Below are positions 23,726 to 36,489 of a stretch of 64,000 bases of DNA, in pieces. How positions within the stretch are numbered: position 1 is the stretch's first letter; every line of letters starts with the position of its first letter. Below the pieces are notes generated by a model, which saw only the letters and a list, made by a program, of their open reading frames with translations, searched no databases and was not told the origin of the DNA. The stretch comes from Lamellibrachia columna (taxonomy: Eukaryota; Annelida; Polychaeta; Sabellida; Siboglinidae). The position numbers and the translations under genes are program-made. The stretch spans positions 32,406,976-32,470,975 of the forward strand of contig OY759267.1 of assembly GCA_963662155.1 (NCBI GenBank), in the 5' to 3' direction.

Positions 23726-23924
23726 ACCCCCCCTCCCCCCAACACCCACCCACCTGCACACACTGAACAGAACAGGCTATTATCATTTTACCTGCTCTTA
23801 ACTATTGTTTTTGTGCATGCATTGGAAGTGTCATTTCTCTTCTAGGCTCTACTAGTCTTGGTCTTCTATGCTATCGTACAGGTTTGGCAGCGACATTAAT
23901 AAGGATTTTTTGTTTGAGCACTGT

Positions 23925-24150
23925 AAAACGTCAAGTTGCGGCACAATGTATAGGTAGACACATTATAGAACACTCCTGCTTGTCAAGTCATTATAATATT
24001 TGTTTTACAACCAAGCCTAAACAATACCTTACCCAGCTAAAAACCAGTCACATAATTTAATTATAGGTTGATATTGACACTTGATAAACCATAGATCATG
24101 TACACTAGATTTCAAGAGCATTGCGAACCAATGAAGCCAGTTTACTGTCT
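23925..24150 (+). repeat. Interspersed repeat family R2, member 1
   Basis: CAAGTTGCGGCACAATGTAT through CTCCTGCTTGTCAAGTCATT and AAAACCAGTCACATAATTTA to CAATGAAGCC is repeated at 40922-41142 with about 10% divergence. The element type is unknown. At 40922 it lies directly next to a short TIR element. Confidence 0.85.
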
Positions 24151-25261
24151 CAGTTGCCTGTAAAGAAAGTGCAAGATTATCGCGACGCCACCCTTTTGGT
24201 CGACAGGGTTGGTGGCGTGTTGGAAGTAGAGAACTATAGTGTTGTGGACTCTTTCTTGTGCCCTAGAAAATAACATTCCCCTCGTAGCCAGCACAGAACC
24301 AGGTGATATTTGATGTACCAGTGACATTATTAGTATTACACCAATGACGACAGGCATGACAAAAGAGAGGATATTGACGTGACACCCGGATTTAAGTAAT
24401 TCCAGCACTATGAGTATCAACCTGTCAAATAACAAACTTCCTCAGATAATAGCCTGTTCCACACCGATGACATGTCACTGTTATTAGACAAGTTGATATC
24501 CTCTAGCCAGCTCTGGTAGGAAGACTGTATGATAATGGTGGATTACAAGCCAATGGCTTCCTAATCCACTAGCCATTTGGAACGTATTGCTTTGGAAGGC
24601 AATCTTCAAACATATTTGTGTTTAGACAATAAAAGTGCTTTTACCCAACTTCAAACTGAAACAAAATGCCATAGTTTGTTCTTACCGTCACCACATTTAG
24701 ACACACAGAAGTATACGTAGCACAAGAGCCAAGTTTGACTTAGTGACTAACACAGACCACTGCTCGCTCTAATCACAACCAACTTAAGCTGAACACATTC
24801 TGTCTGATCTGGCTTTGTCAGAATTACTTCACACCAACATTGCTGCCACCTGCAGGTGGTGAAGGCTCTGGTCAACCACTGGTCAACGTGGCAACCAATA
24901 CAGCATCATAGGAAACAAGTAGACAATGACAAGAGCATTTGCCCGTATTCCTTTCATCTTCTTCGTTATCGTTTTTGTTTCATAATATACATATGTGCTT
25001 GTCTCTGCTACGAAACAACCGGCGTTGACAAGTTCTTGTTTGGTTTAAATTTGTCATATGGACATGTACTCAAGAGTCACATGTCATATGTTGGTTTTGT
25101 TCACACAAGTTGGTAAGTCAAACTCGATCTAGGTGTACTAGCATCACTACTGGAATGATAATGGAACAATACAATGTTCAAATTTTCCTGTTTGCCATGA
25201 CAGTTTTAAAGGTTAGAAAGAACTGTAAGCGTAGAAACAGTTACTTACCTGGGTTACTTAC

Positions 25262-25354
25262 CTGGCAGTCCGAGTGGGAATGCGACGCCGATGTTTGTCC
25301 ATTCAGAGGCTGAGGCCAGGTGTTGATGGGGATCATTGTGTGGTAGAATGTCAT
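25262..25354 (-). CDS. Putative first coding exon, unidentified gene
   Basis: On the minus strand an ATG in the context GTGGAGATGA opens a 31-codon stretch beginning MTFYHTMIPINTWPQPLNGQ and ending HSHSDCQ at a GTAAGT donor. A TGA lies in frame 24 bases upstream, which supports this start. The donor is doubled: CCAGGTAAGTAAC occurs twice in tandem, giving a possible alternative donor 13 bases later. It would join in phase 0 to 21586-21669. No family is recognised. Confidence 0.35.
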
Positions 25355-25399
25355 CTCCACACGGACTTGTTCTCACGGCCCAAGTGTAGATTTAGATAC

Positions 25400-27570
25400 C
25401 TGCATCATTGTCATAGATACCATCCCAGTTAGTTGCAACAGAATATATGTAGTGAAGCATAGCTTTCAACTGAGCGCTACCAAAAGAGTCTATAGCCAAC
25501 ACCTGACAGTTTAACTTAATGTTTGCTTTAAATATTTGTAAATATTTTACATAAGTGCATGTTATTTTCAGTATGCACGCACACACACACATGCATGCGC
25601 ACACACACACACGCACACACACGCACACATATATGGATACAGGATTTAACAGCTTAATAAAATTGTTATAATGATTGTATGAATTAGATTAGCATGCTCA
25701 TTAATGAATAAAACTCCTTCCTGTTTTCTGACAATGCGATCTTGCTTTGTGTTTATCCATTATTCACTTGTGTTACACTTCACAAAATGTACCTAGCAGA
25801 ATCCAAAGTAACAATTTAACAAGGAATTAGCCAACTATGCAAATTACAAATGAAATAAGCATATATGACAGAAAAAGTCATACAATTAAATGGGATCGGG
25901 ATGGTCCTACATGCCAAGATAGAAGGCTCTTTACATCCTAAACTTACAGATATGCAATAGTATAAAAATCAGAATATAATCGTGTTATAACGTTAGAGAT
26001 CACACGTTCCTAAACCAAATTTACTCAATCAGCTGCGTTTACCTTGCTTAACAATGAACATAAATCAAGATGACGGACGTAAACAATAGCTGTTAAAACA
26101 CGCAAAACCCAAATCATCCCCAACACAACTAAAAATAGTGCATGTATTCAAATTTAAATATACTGTGTATTAGTTATAAATATAAACTAGAAACACTTAC
26201 ATATACTCTTAGCTTAGAATTTCAAAGAAATCCTACCATGTGTTTATAACATCCTGTACTAACAAACAGACCCTTCTGCGGGTGCTTCATTCCCAGCCCT
26301 GTGTTTTCATATACCTAGAGTTCCTGAGTCAACCCAGGACCACAGATATAACGCACCCCTAGACTTCCTACTGTGTATCTGTCTATGTTTGCACTAGCCC
26401 AACCCCTGCACATGCACTTTCAAACAGTTTAGTACACAATATTTATCTAATGTGACTTTAGCGCTATACATTACATTGATCTAATGTGACTTTAGCCCTC
26501 TAAAGGCAAGTTATAGCAAACATCTGTAAATACATACTTTCGCAAGAAAATTCAAAACCACTGTACAGGGTTTTTGTTGTAGCAGGGACCATGAACCCCA
26601 AAGCAGGGATCACTTATTATGCTCGGTCTGTTGTTGAGTCACTACGTATCAAACACCACTGTGGACAAACCAGGAACTTATATATGTAATTGTACCTTAA
26701 AACTTCAGGAGTTTATACAGCAATAGAAAATTGCTGTTTTGACTAATCGTCCTTTTCTCCCAAATAGGCCAATAATGCCCGCGTTCATGACTGTTTATTA
26801 GTGTGTAACAAATTAATGAAAATATTATGAATTATCACACAGCAACATATAGCAAAGGTTACTAATAGTACCTTGTTGACATGAACATTGCAAATGGTCG
26901 TGTGTCCAAACTTCTATAATCCACCTTAACTCTTGAAGATACACACTTTCTCAGCTAGCATTTATGGATTTTTAACACCATGTTTAAGAAAGCCCAGCAT
27001 ATGTTCTGTAAGCACATTGTATTCAGTAAGCTTTTATTTTACACTGAAAATTATATATTTTTTACCTCCTGCCCTATTACACAGATGTAAATATACACAA
27101 TATTCACCTTAAAGTGTGAATTCCATCAAGGCCAGACTACTCAACTAGTTCTATTACATAACATTATACAACCTAATTAGCCAACCAGCAGTGACAAGGA
27201 ACTTGCCTGATGGATCACCTGCAGTGAGTCAGTAGACCTTATCAGATAGCATGGGCTCTGTCCAAGATTTTACCAAGCCACAGGAGGGTGTACTCCTTCA
27301 GGAGATCTCCACAGTAGGCCTATGTGTCTAATTAGCTGAAGTAAACAAAAACTGACCAATACGTCATTATACTCCAATGTCATTGGTTGAGATTGATATA
27401 CATGTCCAAACTAAGGCTTTACTAATGCAATTCTCTCCCGTCCTGCCCTATCATACATATGTTCTGTCACTGTCATTTGGACTTTCTGACTGATTAGAGG
27501 TCTGTGATTTCAAATAGCAGTTTGTCAAGTTCAACTGTAATTTTGCCTGGATTACCCTGCATTGCTACAA
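25400..27570. other. No gene recognised
   Basis: AT-rich DNA with a CA-rich microsatellite at 25576-25630. No open stretch with recognisable domains and no convincing exon was seen. Confidence 0.5.
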
Positions 27571-27571
27571 A

Positions 27572-28092
27572 ATGGAAGAGATAGTAAACGAGAATAGTGA
27601 GCTTGGGAGTGAGAGCAACTGTAAGCCATCCGCTGGTGGCATTAAGGATGTGCAAGGTTTCAAACGTGGCCACCCGTACCTGGAATCACGAAATGCTGCA
27701 ACATCAGAAATACGTAAAAAAAAACAGCTGCGTGTGGCTGCGAAGACTGAATATTCAAGAGTGGTGCACGTAATGATTGTGGACTGCTAACCGTTCCAGA
27801 TGCTGTGGAAATAGCAAGATTCTATGACCACAGCTAGATCAATGCCCTGATTTAGCAGACAGCTACCTTCAAGCAGAAGAAACTGGTGTAGTTTCTGAGA
27901 CGCGTCTGCTAAGCATGGTAAGCATGCAGAGAAATGTGGCAATGTGGAATGAGTGTTTCACAGAGCATGCAAAAAACATGGCATGCACATCTCCACACTT
28001 TGAAGTACATGACGAAAAAAACAAGTCGGTTTATGCTGGAAATTGTCACTACGTTGTCTCCACTGTGAATATCAGTCAGGCATGTACAAATT
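27572..28092 (+). pseudogene. Mutator-like transposase relic, left part
   Basis: From an ATG at 27572 the sequence reads through TEYSRVVHV, then after a frameshift LLTVPDAVEIARFYDH, after stops VVSETRLLSMVSMQRNVAMW, NECFTEHAKNMACTSPHFEV and, after another frameshift, LRCLHCEYQSGMYKF. Block by block this aligns with the relic at 978-577 (LTQAEFTRVAKV, LIEIPDAE, MYNECIAEHA). The CLHC...MYK segment is the expected cysteine pair of the same family. The ORF is interrupted at MYK by the LINE at 28093-31244 and resumes at 31245. Confidence 0.65.
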
Positions 28093-31000
28093 CCTTGTGG
28101 ACTGTTACCTTGTCATGGTAAGGAGGCTTGTGTACCCCTATGACCCTCTAAGCTATACCGGTGGGAGGCAACTCCAACCATACCGGGCAGGTCTGGAGCG
28201 AGTGGTCAGACAAAGCACAGTCCAGCCACATCTCTTGATCATGGAGCCCGGGAGGAAAATGGTCTACGACCACTGCGGAAAACTTGTGGGCACAGCAGCT
28301 TGGGCTAATCGCCCACTCAGTTGTTATTGAAATCGATTACAGAAACCGAAACCATATACTCAACCACACCTTGATCTGAGCAAAGCCAGGCTGTCCTGGA
28401 AGGGTGGGTATGAATCCCTTGGGTGAAAGCTGACAGGAAGCCCAAGGGAGGAAGAGTCTGCTACAGCTCAAGTCAAAATTAGAATTGGATGCTGGAATGT
28501 CAGGACACTGTACCAGGCAAAAAAACTAGCACAGCTCGCTGAAGAAATGAGAAGATACAAGCTGAGCATCATTGGAGTCTGTGAAAGCAGATGGAACACC
28601 TTTGGGAAGGTTACAACTAGCTCTGGAGAAACTTACTTGTACTCTGGGAATGAGAGAGAAGAAGATGCGCACACACATGGAGTAGGGCTGCTCCTCTCAA
28701 AGGATGCAGCAAAAAGTCTAATCGAATGGGAACCAGTCTCGGAGAGAATCATCACAGCCAGGTTTACATCAAAAGGTCGGAACATCACCATCATACATTG
28801 CTGTGCACCAACCAACTCTGTGCTGAATTTGAAGAGAAAGAGACCTTCTACTAACATCTACAAACAGTCACCCAAAAACTACCGAAGAGGGATATCCAAG
28901 TTGTTATGGGGGATATGAATACCAAGATTGGAAAGGATAATGACAATTGGAAAGGCACAATGAGGAAAGAAGGTCTGTGACAGATGAATGAGAATGGTCT
29001 CCTGTTTGCAGATTTCTGTACTCTCAATGAACTGATAATCGGAGGAACTCTCTTTCCACACAAGCCTATACACAAAGCCACATGGATATCCCCAGATCTA
29101 AAGACGGAAAACCAAATTGACCACATAGCAACCACCAACAAATGGAGGAGAGTGTTTCTAGACGTCAGAGTGAAAAGAGGAGCTGACATTAACTCCGACC
29201 ACCACCTCCTTGTGGGTGAATTTAGGATGAAGCTAGCAGCAAAGAAGAAGACGGATAACAAGGTACAAAGAAGGTTTGAGATAAGAAAACTTCAAAATAC
29301 TAAAATATGACAGGAACTGGGAATAACACTACGGAACAGGTTCCAAGCATTGGAAGATGGAAAAAACATTGACGATAAGTGGGCAAGATGCAAGAATGCA
29401 ATTACAGACACCTGTGAACAAGTCCTAGGCTGCTGGGAAGCTAGGAGGAAGGACTGGATTATAGACAACACCTGGGAAGCTATTGAGGCAAGGAGGGAGA
29501 CTAAAATGAAACTCAACAAGGAAACAGATGACACAAAGAAAAAAAACTGCAGCAGGAATACCAGGAAAGAAACAAAACAGTTAAAAAGAAGACAAAGAGG
29601 GACAAGAAAACTATGTCGAAAAACTAGCAAACTCTTGTATAACTCCAGAGAGTTATACAAGATCACCAGACAGCTAGCAGGGAAGAACAAGAGCACTAGT
29701 CACCCAATCAGGGACAAACAGGGAAACCTTCTCACTAAAGAATCTTTACAGTTACAATGCTGGAAAGAATATTTCCAAGATATCTTGAATAGGCCTCCAC
29801 CAGATTCAATCCCAGGCATTGAGGAAACAAATGAAGACCTTAACATTAATTGTGGTAGGATATCCAAAGAGGAGATCAAGAGAGCCATCAAAAAGCTTAA
29901 GCTAGGCAAAGCACCTGGAATTGACAATATACCATATGATGTCTTAAAAGGGATCATGCTTCTATCAGTGCCCAGTAAAATTCTCTGCCGTATTATCCTG
30001 GATAGGATACTAGAAACAGTTGACAAGAAGCTAAGAAAGGAAAAAGCTGGCTTTAGAAAGGATAAATCTTGCACAGATCACATTGCTACACTCAGGATTA
30101 TCGTTAAACAATACATTGAATGGCACAGCTCCGTTTACATAAACTTTGTGGACTTCGAAAAAGCATTTGATAGTATAGATAGGACAGTTCTATGAAAGCT
30201 CCTGAGGCATTATGGTTTACTCACAAAATTTGTTACCTTAATAAAGAACATGTACGAAGGTTTCACTGGTCATGTCATCTTTAATGGACAAGTTTCAGAA
30301 GGCTTCCAGATTGGAACTGGAGTACAACAGGGCTGCTTGCTATCTCCATTGCTCTTTCTGATAGCCATAGACTGGACAATGAAAAGATCCACAGAACACC
30401 ATCGTACTGGGATCCAGTGGAACTTTTTCTGACAACTAGAAGACTTGGATTTTGCAGATGATCTAGCACTACTCTCAGAAACCCATAAACACATGCAACA
30501 AAAAACAGAAAGGCTTCAACAAAAAAGCAGCGAACTGGGTCTTAAGATCAATGTGGGAAAGACAAAGGTGATGAAAGTCAACAGCAGATCCTCCGAACCC
30601 ATCTCACTAGAAAGTGGTACTGTTGAAGAAGTACAAGACTTCATCTACCTCGGGAGCAACATCAGTACAAATGGTGGAGCTGACAAAGATGTGGAGCTAC
30701 GCATCAATAAAGCTCGCCATGCCTTCAGAACCCTACGCCCTGTATGGTTCTCTTCCCAACTATCCATAAACACTAAGATCCGCATTTTCAACACCAACAT
30801 TAAACCAGTTCTTCTCTATGGCTGTGAAACGTGCAAAACGACTCAGTCTCTCAACAACAAACTCCAAGTCTTCATCAACAGTCGCCTCCGATACATCCTT
30901 AAGGTATGGTGGCCTAACAAAATATCAAATAAAGAGCTCTGGAAGAAAACCAAACAGGAAAAAATAAGCACTACAATCAAGAGGAGAAAATGGAGCTGGA

Positions 31001-31244
31001 ATGGCCACACACTCAGAAAAGATTCAACAAATACAACCAAACAAGCATTGGACTACAACCCACAAGGAAAAAGAAGACAAGGAAGGCCAAAAATCAACTG
31101 GAGACGCTCCACACTACAAGATCTTGAAAAGTGGGGGTCACCTGGCAAGAGGCCAAAGCTATAACCCAGAAGAGAGTGAGGTGGAGAAACATGGTTGACA
31201 CCCTATGCTCCTGAAGGGGCCAAGAGCATTAAGTAAGTTAAGTA
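28093..31244 (+). mobile_element. LINE (non-LTR retrotransposon), 3.15 kb, with 11 bp TSD
   Basis: ATGTACAAATT flanks the element exactly (28082-28092 and 31245-31255). The 3' end is a TAAGTAAGTTAAGTA tail. In order it holds a 5' untranslated part to about 28480, an APE-type endonuclease (IGCWNVRTLY at about 28485, VVMGDMN at about 28905, SDHHLLVGEF at about 29200), a linker, and a reverse transcriptase (LGKAPGIDNIPYDVLK at about 29910, FVDFEKAFDSIDR at about 30155, QQGCLLSPLLF at about 30330, LDFADDLALL at about 30450). The C-terminal region contains LDYNPQGKRRQGRPKINWRR. The DNA interrupts the Mutator relic, so the LINE is younger. Confidence 0.92.
28480..31164 (+). pseudogene. LINE endonuclease/reverse transcriptase ORF, defective
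   Basis: The coding body of the 3.15 kb LINE would nick the target, reverse-transcribe the element RNA and integrate the copy. Both catalytic domains are visible, and the FADD metal-binding motif is intact. Defects are at least one frameshift at about 28840-28900, stops at 28978, 29308, 30193 and 30430, and an in-frame gap. PYDVLKG joins directly to IMLLSVPSKI, so about 60 residues between the GIDN motif and the fingers (the usual WRGITLLSVPSK context) are missing. It cannot be autonomous. The clade was not determined. Confidence 0.85.
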
Positions 31245-31332
31245 ATGTACAAATTGTACGATGAGGTAGACATTGGCAGTTGTGGTCAAAAACCAGCCAC
31301 ATAGAATGTGGCACTCCACGTTGGACTTCAGG
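31245..31332 (+). pseudogene. Mutator-like transposase relic, right part
   Basis: After the LINE the broken ORF resumes inside the duplicated target. It reads MYKLYDEVDIGSCGQKPAT, a TAG stop, then NVALHVGLQD. The MYK-LY-E-V...NVxLxVGLQD order is what follows the cysteine pair in this transposase family. The relic fades at about 31330, where a CR1-like LINE begins. Confidence 0.65.
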
Positions 31333-33953
31333 ATTCGATGAAGCTATTTGTTGCAAAATAGTTTCAGGAAATTCAAAATTAACTATTGGATTAGTTTACC
31401 GAAGTACAAACATAAACGAAGAGGATAACACAAAAATACAAAATGCTATAAAGGTAGTTAGTAAAGGGGAATGTATCATAATGGGAGATTTTAACCATGG
31501 ACACATACAATGGAAATATCTAGAGAGTACAGGGGTTGAGGACCAACAATTTTTATTTTTAATTCAGGAGAGCTTCCTTAGTCAGCATGTGCTAGAACCA
31601 ACCAGGGGAGAAAATGTATTAGATATAGTTTTATCATCACAAAAAGAATTAGTGGACAATGTAAAAATACATGAACCATTGGGTAACAGTGACCACAATC
31701 AAATACATTTTGACATCAATGTAAAATCAGAAAGTAAAAATAAAAAAACGTATTGGAGAAACTTCCACAAAGGTAACTATAAAGATATGAGAAAATACTT
31801 AGCAAAGCTAGATTGGAATAACATGCTGATGAATAAGACCACAATTGAATGTTGGTATATTCTAAAATATGAAATTGAGAGTATCATCGATAAATTTGTT
31901 CCCGTGAAAAAACAAGGAAAACGGTCTAGAAAGAAACACTTGTCAAAAGACGCTATTAGAAAAATAGTGTTTAAGCAAACTATGTGGAGGGTTTAAAGGC
32001 GTACCAGAAAGGATGAAGACTACGCAAATTACAAAGAGGCACTTAACCTAGCTACAACTGAAATTAGAAAATCTAAAAGAAGCTTTGAACAAAAATTGGC
32101 AGGTAATATAAAAAAAATGACAGCGAGAGTTTCTATGGTTATGCAAGGAGTAAACAGAAAGTTCAAGATAAGGTCGGACCACTGGAAAACAACAGGCGAA
32201 ACATAATTTCAGAGGGGTTTCAAATGGCAGAGGTCCTGAATGAGTATTTCAGCTCAGTATTTACCACAGAAGATATCAGCTCACTTCCAGTTCCATTTAC
32301 TAAATTTGAGGGAAATAAATCAGAACATTTAGGGCAGTTATTTGTAACTCCTGTAATGATAGCAAACAACATTAAGAAGATGAAAGATAATAAATCACCT
32401 GGAGTTGATGGGATACCACCAACACTGCTTAAGGAAATTGTTGAGCAAATTAGTACACCACTTGCAAAATTGTTTAACTTGTCACTAGAAGAAGGAATAG
32501 TTCCTTCAGAATGGAAAGAAGCAAACATTACGCCACTATTTAAGAAAGGATCGAGGAACAAGCCTGAAAATTACAGACCAGTGAGTTTAACATCAGTTGT
32601 ATGTAAATTACTCAAAACATTAATTAGAGACCACATGGTGGAATTCCTTGTAAAACATAATTTAATAAATACATCTCAACATGGGTTCCTAAAAGCAATG
32701 TCATGTCTAACCAATCTCTTATGTTTTTTTGAACAAAATTACAAAGTGGGTAGATGACAGGTAATCAGTGGATGTTGTCTACTTAGATTTTCAGAAAGCT
32801 TTCGATAAAGTGCCACACCAAAGATTGATACTTAAACTAAAAGCCCGTTGTATAGATGATGAGGTAATCAACTGGATAGAAACGTGGCTTACACACAGAA
32901 GACAGCGTAATAGTAGATGGTGAGATTTCAAACTGGAAATCGGTTTTGAGTGGTGTACCACAGGGATCAGTATTAGGCCCTATACTGTTTTTAATATATA
33001 TAAATGATCTAGAAGATGACATATCTAGCAAAGTACTCAAATTTGCAGATGACACAAAAGTATTCAGAAAGGTTACAAATGATACAGATAAACAAAGTTT
33101 ACAGGATGATCTAGATAAATTAGTTAAATGGTCAGAAAAATGGCAAATGTTATTAAATTTTGGGAAGTGTAAATGTATACACATAGGACATGGAAACATG
33201 GACGATGAATCTACAATGGGGAATGCTGTACTAGGTAGAACCGCACAAGAAAAGGACTTAGGAGTAACATGTAGTGCTGACATGAAAGTTTCAGAGCAAT
33301 GTCGGATTGCTGCTTCAAAAAGAAATCAAGTTCTAGGGCTAATTAGGAGAACTATCATGTATAAGGAGAAACAGGTAACTGTACCCTTGTACATAGCAAT
33401 AATTAGACCACATTTGTAATACTGTATTCAAACATGGAGGCCATATCGTAAAAAAGGACATAGACAAGCTAGAAAGAATACAACAAAGAGCAACAAAAAT
33501 GATTCCAGAATTGAGATGAAAGTCGCTTATTACAATGTGGTTTGACAACACTAGAGACCAGCAGGAGACTAAGAGGAGACCAAATAGAAGTGTTTAAAAT
33601 AGTGAACGGTTATGAGGGTGTTGATAGGAATATGTTTTTCATACTTAAAGAAGGCAGTAGAACCTGAGGAAACAAAGCAGCATTAGTTAAGGAACAGTGT
33701 AGGTTGGACATGAGAAAGTACTCTTTCTCACAGATGGTGATAAATGAATTGAACAAACTGCCAAATGATTGTGTTAATGCTAGTAGTGTGAATATGCTTA
33801 AAAATAGAATTGACAGATATATGATCAGAGCAGGCTACACATAGATGATGAAGTTGTTGGACTCTCAATAAGCCAATGGCTTTCTTGTCCACTTGCCATC
33901 TGGAAGTTGTTGTTTGGGATGGCAATCTTGTTAAATCTTGTTAAATATGTCAT
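31333..33953 (+). mobile_element. CR1-like LINE, copy A, 5'-truncated
   Basis: Begins inside the endonuclease (LTIGLVYRST at about 31380, IIMGDFNHGHIQWK at about 31480, LGNSDHNQIHFDI at about 31680). It continues into a reverse transcriptase (KSPGVDGIPPTLLKE at about 32390, NYRPVSLTSVVCKLLK at about 32570, VYLDFQKAFDKVP at about 32780, SGVPQGSVLGPILF at about 32950, LKFADDTKVF at about 33035) and the C-terminal conserved block near 33540-33840. The 3' end carries AATCTTGTTA repeats (about 33926-33950), matching copies C, D and E. Several frameshifts and stops (31996, about 32750, 33418, 33518) inactivate it. Short 3' tandem repeats are typical of the CR1 group. Confidence 0.88.
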
Positions 33954-34628
33954 CCTAGCTGGCGATCTGAACCTTCCTGCCATCAACTGAGAGAATTTGT
34001 GTGTAACAAACCAACAGACAGCTGCAAAACATAACAAACTAATTGAAATAGTTGGGGAATTTGGACTAGTTAATATGGTAAATGAACCCACCCAGCTAGA
34101 TTCTGGAAATATATTAGACCTAGTACTTACATCAAACCCATCCCTTATTTCCACCATAAACACAGTGGCAGGCATGAGTGATCATGAAGCCATTCTCTTT
34201 GATATCAATATGAATCCTAACAGAAAAACCAAACCACCACACAAAGTATACAACTACAGATCCGCAAACTGGGAATCCCTAAAATCAAACTGCACCCAGC
34301 TAGCTTAGCAGTACTTTTTCGAAAATCAGATGAACAAGAACTCAAATTGGAACTTCTTTCATAAAAACGACACTAACCTGATAGGAGTATCCATCCCTAG
34401 CCACATGACAAAATCTAAACAACACCTACTCTGGATCACAACACTCATTATCAGACTACTGAGAAAAAGGGACAAAACTCATGCTAAAGTCAAGAAAATA
34501 AAAAATTAAACATTATGAAAACTTTTAAAAATTAAGAAAAATAACCACCAAAGCAGTGACCAAAATCTATAACAGTTACATTAACAACATTATTGGAGAA
34601 AGTTTGATGACAAATCCAAAACAATTTT
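33954..34628 (+). mobile_element. Second LINE type, copy B, left part
   Basis: Reads VILAGDLNLPAIN (endonuclease), FGLVNMVNEPTQLDSGNILD and GMSDHEAILFDIN, then degenerates. The gene continues at 35002 after the insertion of a CR1 fragment. This family differs from CR1 copy A in its endonuclease. I place it in the jockey/CR1 superfamily without choosing a clade. Confidence 0.75.
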
Positions 34629-34995
34629 AACAAGAATTTAACAAGAGTACCATCACAAACAACAAGTTCCGGATGGCAAGTGGACAAGGAAGCCACTGGC
34701 TTATCGAGAGTCCAACAATTTTCTCATCTATGTGTAGCCCGCCCTTATCAGATATCTGTCAATTATATTTTTAAACATATTCACACTACCAGTATTAACA
34801 CAATCATTTGGCAGTTTGTTCCATTCATTTATCACCCTCTGTGAGAAAGAGTAGTTTCTCATGTCCAACCTACACTGTTCCTTAACTAATGCTACTTTGT
34901 GTCCCCTGGTTCTACTGCCTTCTTTAAGTTTGAAGAACATATTCCTATCAACATCCTCGTTCACTATTTTAAACACTTCTATTTGGTCTCCTCTT
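34629..34995 (-). mobile_element. CR1-like LINE, copy C, 3' fragment nested in copy B
   Basis: On the minus strand it reads LRGDQIEVFKIVNEDVDRNM, FFKLKEGSRTRGHKVALVKE and SVNMFKNIIDRYLIRAGYT, the C terminus of the CR1-like ORF, followed by the 3' untranslated part and a CTTGTTAAATTCTTGTT tail at its left end. AATTTT at 34623-34628 and 34996-35001 is the probable target duplication. Removing the insert rejoins the copy B frame before WSFIRQNKTENLGIQALK. Confidence 0.85.
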
Positions 34996-35001
34996 AATTT
35001 T

Positions 35002-35515
35002 GGTCCTTCATCAGACAAAACAAAACAGAAAATCTTGGCATTCAGGCACTAAAAGTAAATAACAACTTGAAAACAACCGACTATGACAAAGCAAATGCTC
35101 TCAATGACAACTTTATATCAGTTTTCACAACTGAGCAACTTCCTATCCCAAAAGGCCCATCACCATTTCCCTTAATTCAAACCCTAGAAATTGGACTAAA
35201 CGGCATGAAAAAACAGCTTGAAGCTCTAAACCCCAACAAAGCGCCAGGACCAGATGATATTACTGCAAAAATACTAAAGGAAACTGCTAAAGAGACATCC
35301 CCCATAATACAGGACATTTTCCATCAATCATACACCACTGGCAAACTCCCCTAAGCCTGGACTACAGTCCTTGTCTCGGCAGTGCACAATAAAGGCAATA
35401 AATTCGACCCAGCTAACAATAGACTAACATCTTTAACTTGTATTCTGTGTAAGGTGGTGGAGCATATCGTCCTTAGCCATCTACATATACGCTATATAAA
35501 AGATAGCTATGCTGG
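35002..35515 (+). mobile_element. Second LINE type, copy B, right part
   Basis: Resumes with WSFIRQNKTENLGIQALK, then NALNDNFISVFTTEQLP and LEALNPNKAPGPDDITAKIL (reverse transcriptase N-terminal region), a stop after TTGKLP, and NRLTSLTCILCKVVEHIV to about 35510. The catalytic palm with the YADD-type motif is missing, so the copy is truncated or deleted here. Confidence 0.8.
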
Positions 35516-36489
35516 ACCATTTTGAGATAATTAAGTTATTGCAAAGTATTATACATCATTGGAAAGGACTATTATTAAGATGCATCATGGAATCAGTTGT
35601 ATGGCTGTAGGTTAATTAGTTTTCATGTTAGAGCACTTTAAAGACACCCCCGTCAACATTTCCAAAACAAGTTTTTTCTATTTTTATTAAAAAAGTGTAC
35701 CTGGCTTAAAAAATTACTAATATTAAAGTTAATGTAATGTTTTTGACATATTGTGGAAATACTAAATGTTCTCAACATGTGTGGGGATCATTCACACCAG
35801 TGCATCCATTATTTTGGTTGCAAGAAAGCTGTAAACAGTGCTATTTTTCACTTATGTTGAACATTTATACAGGGGCAATTGGTAAAAAGAAAAAAAACAA
35901 TATATACCCTACAGAGACATTTTAAAACTTGGTGTCTATTTCTAAGCATGATTGACATGTATAGATCATTAGCATTATTATGTATATGAAAATATTGTTT
36001 ACAAGGTTTTAACTGCGAACTATTATGCAGATTTTGCCAAAGGCCTTTTCACAGGTGTATCATGTAAGACGAAATGTAAGCTTTTACTGTCATACTTATT
36101 GCATTATCTGGGTGTATTAGTAGTTCAAATAAGAAACAACTACTATAAATATGTATGTCATTACAAGTATCATATATCAATATGTGTGGATCGTTGAGTG
36201 AATAACCATTCTGACACAATATTGCATACCAACTATCAGTTGTACATCATTTTTAGAGTTGCATACAGCTTCACCCATCATCTAGGCCATCATCATATCC
36301 AAAATAGATAAATTTGGCATAAACAAATATTTACATTACTACTAATACTAGTCATTAGTCACTATACATAAGTCGTATCCACAGTTATGATAGTACTTAT
36401 AAAACAATAACTTATAAAACAATCAGAAAGCACAGTGTAAATCATATTAACATTTCAAGTGTAAGACTGTCAGCTTCGAGGTAATGTGA
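35516..36489. other. No gene recognised
   Basis: AT-rich DNA between LINE fragments with no recognisable coding block. The open stretch at 35737-35925 has no family resemblance. Confidence 0.5.

Noticed and set aside
24142..24435. Hydrophobic minus-strand open frame as a membrane protein exon
   Set aside because: It contains a possible membrane segment (LSFVMPVVIGVILIMSLV), but no reliable splice borders. Its edge overlaps the dispersed repeat R2, and I recognise no family.
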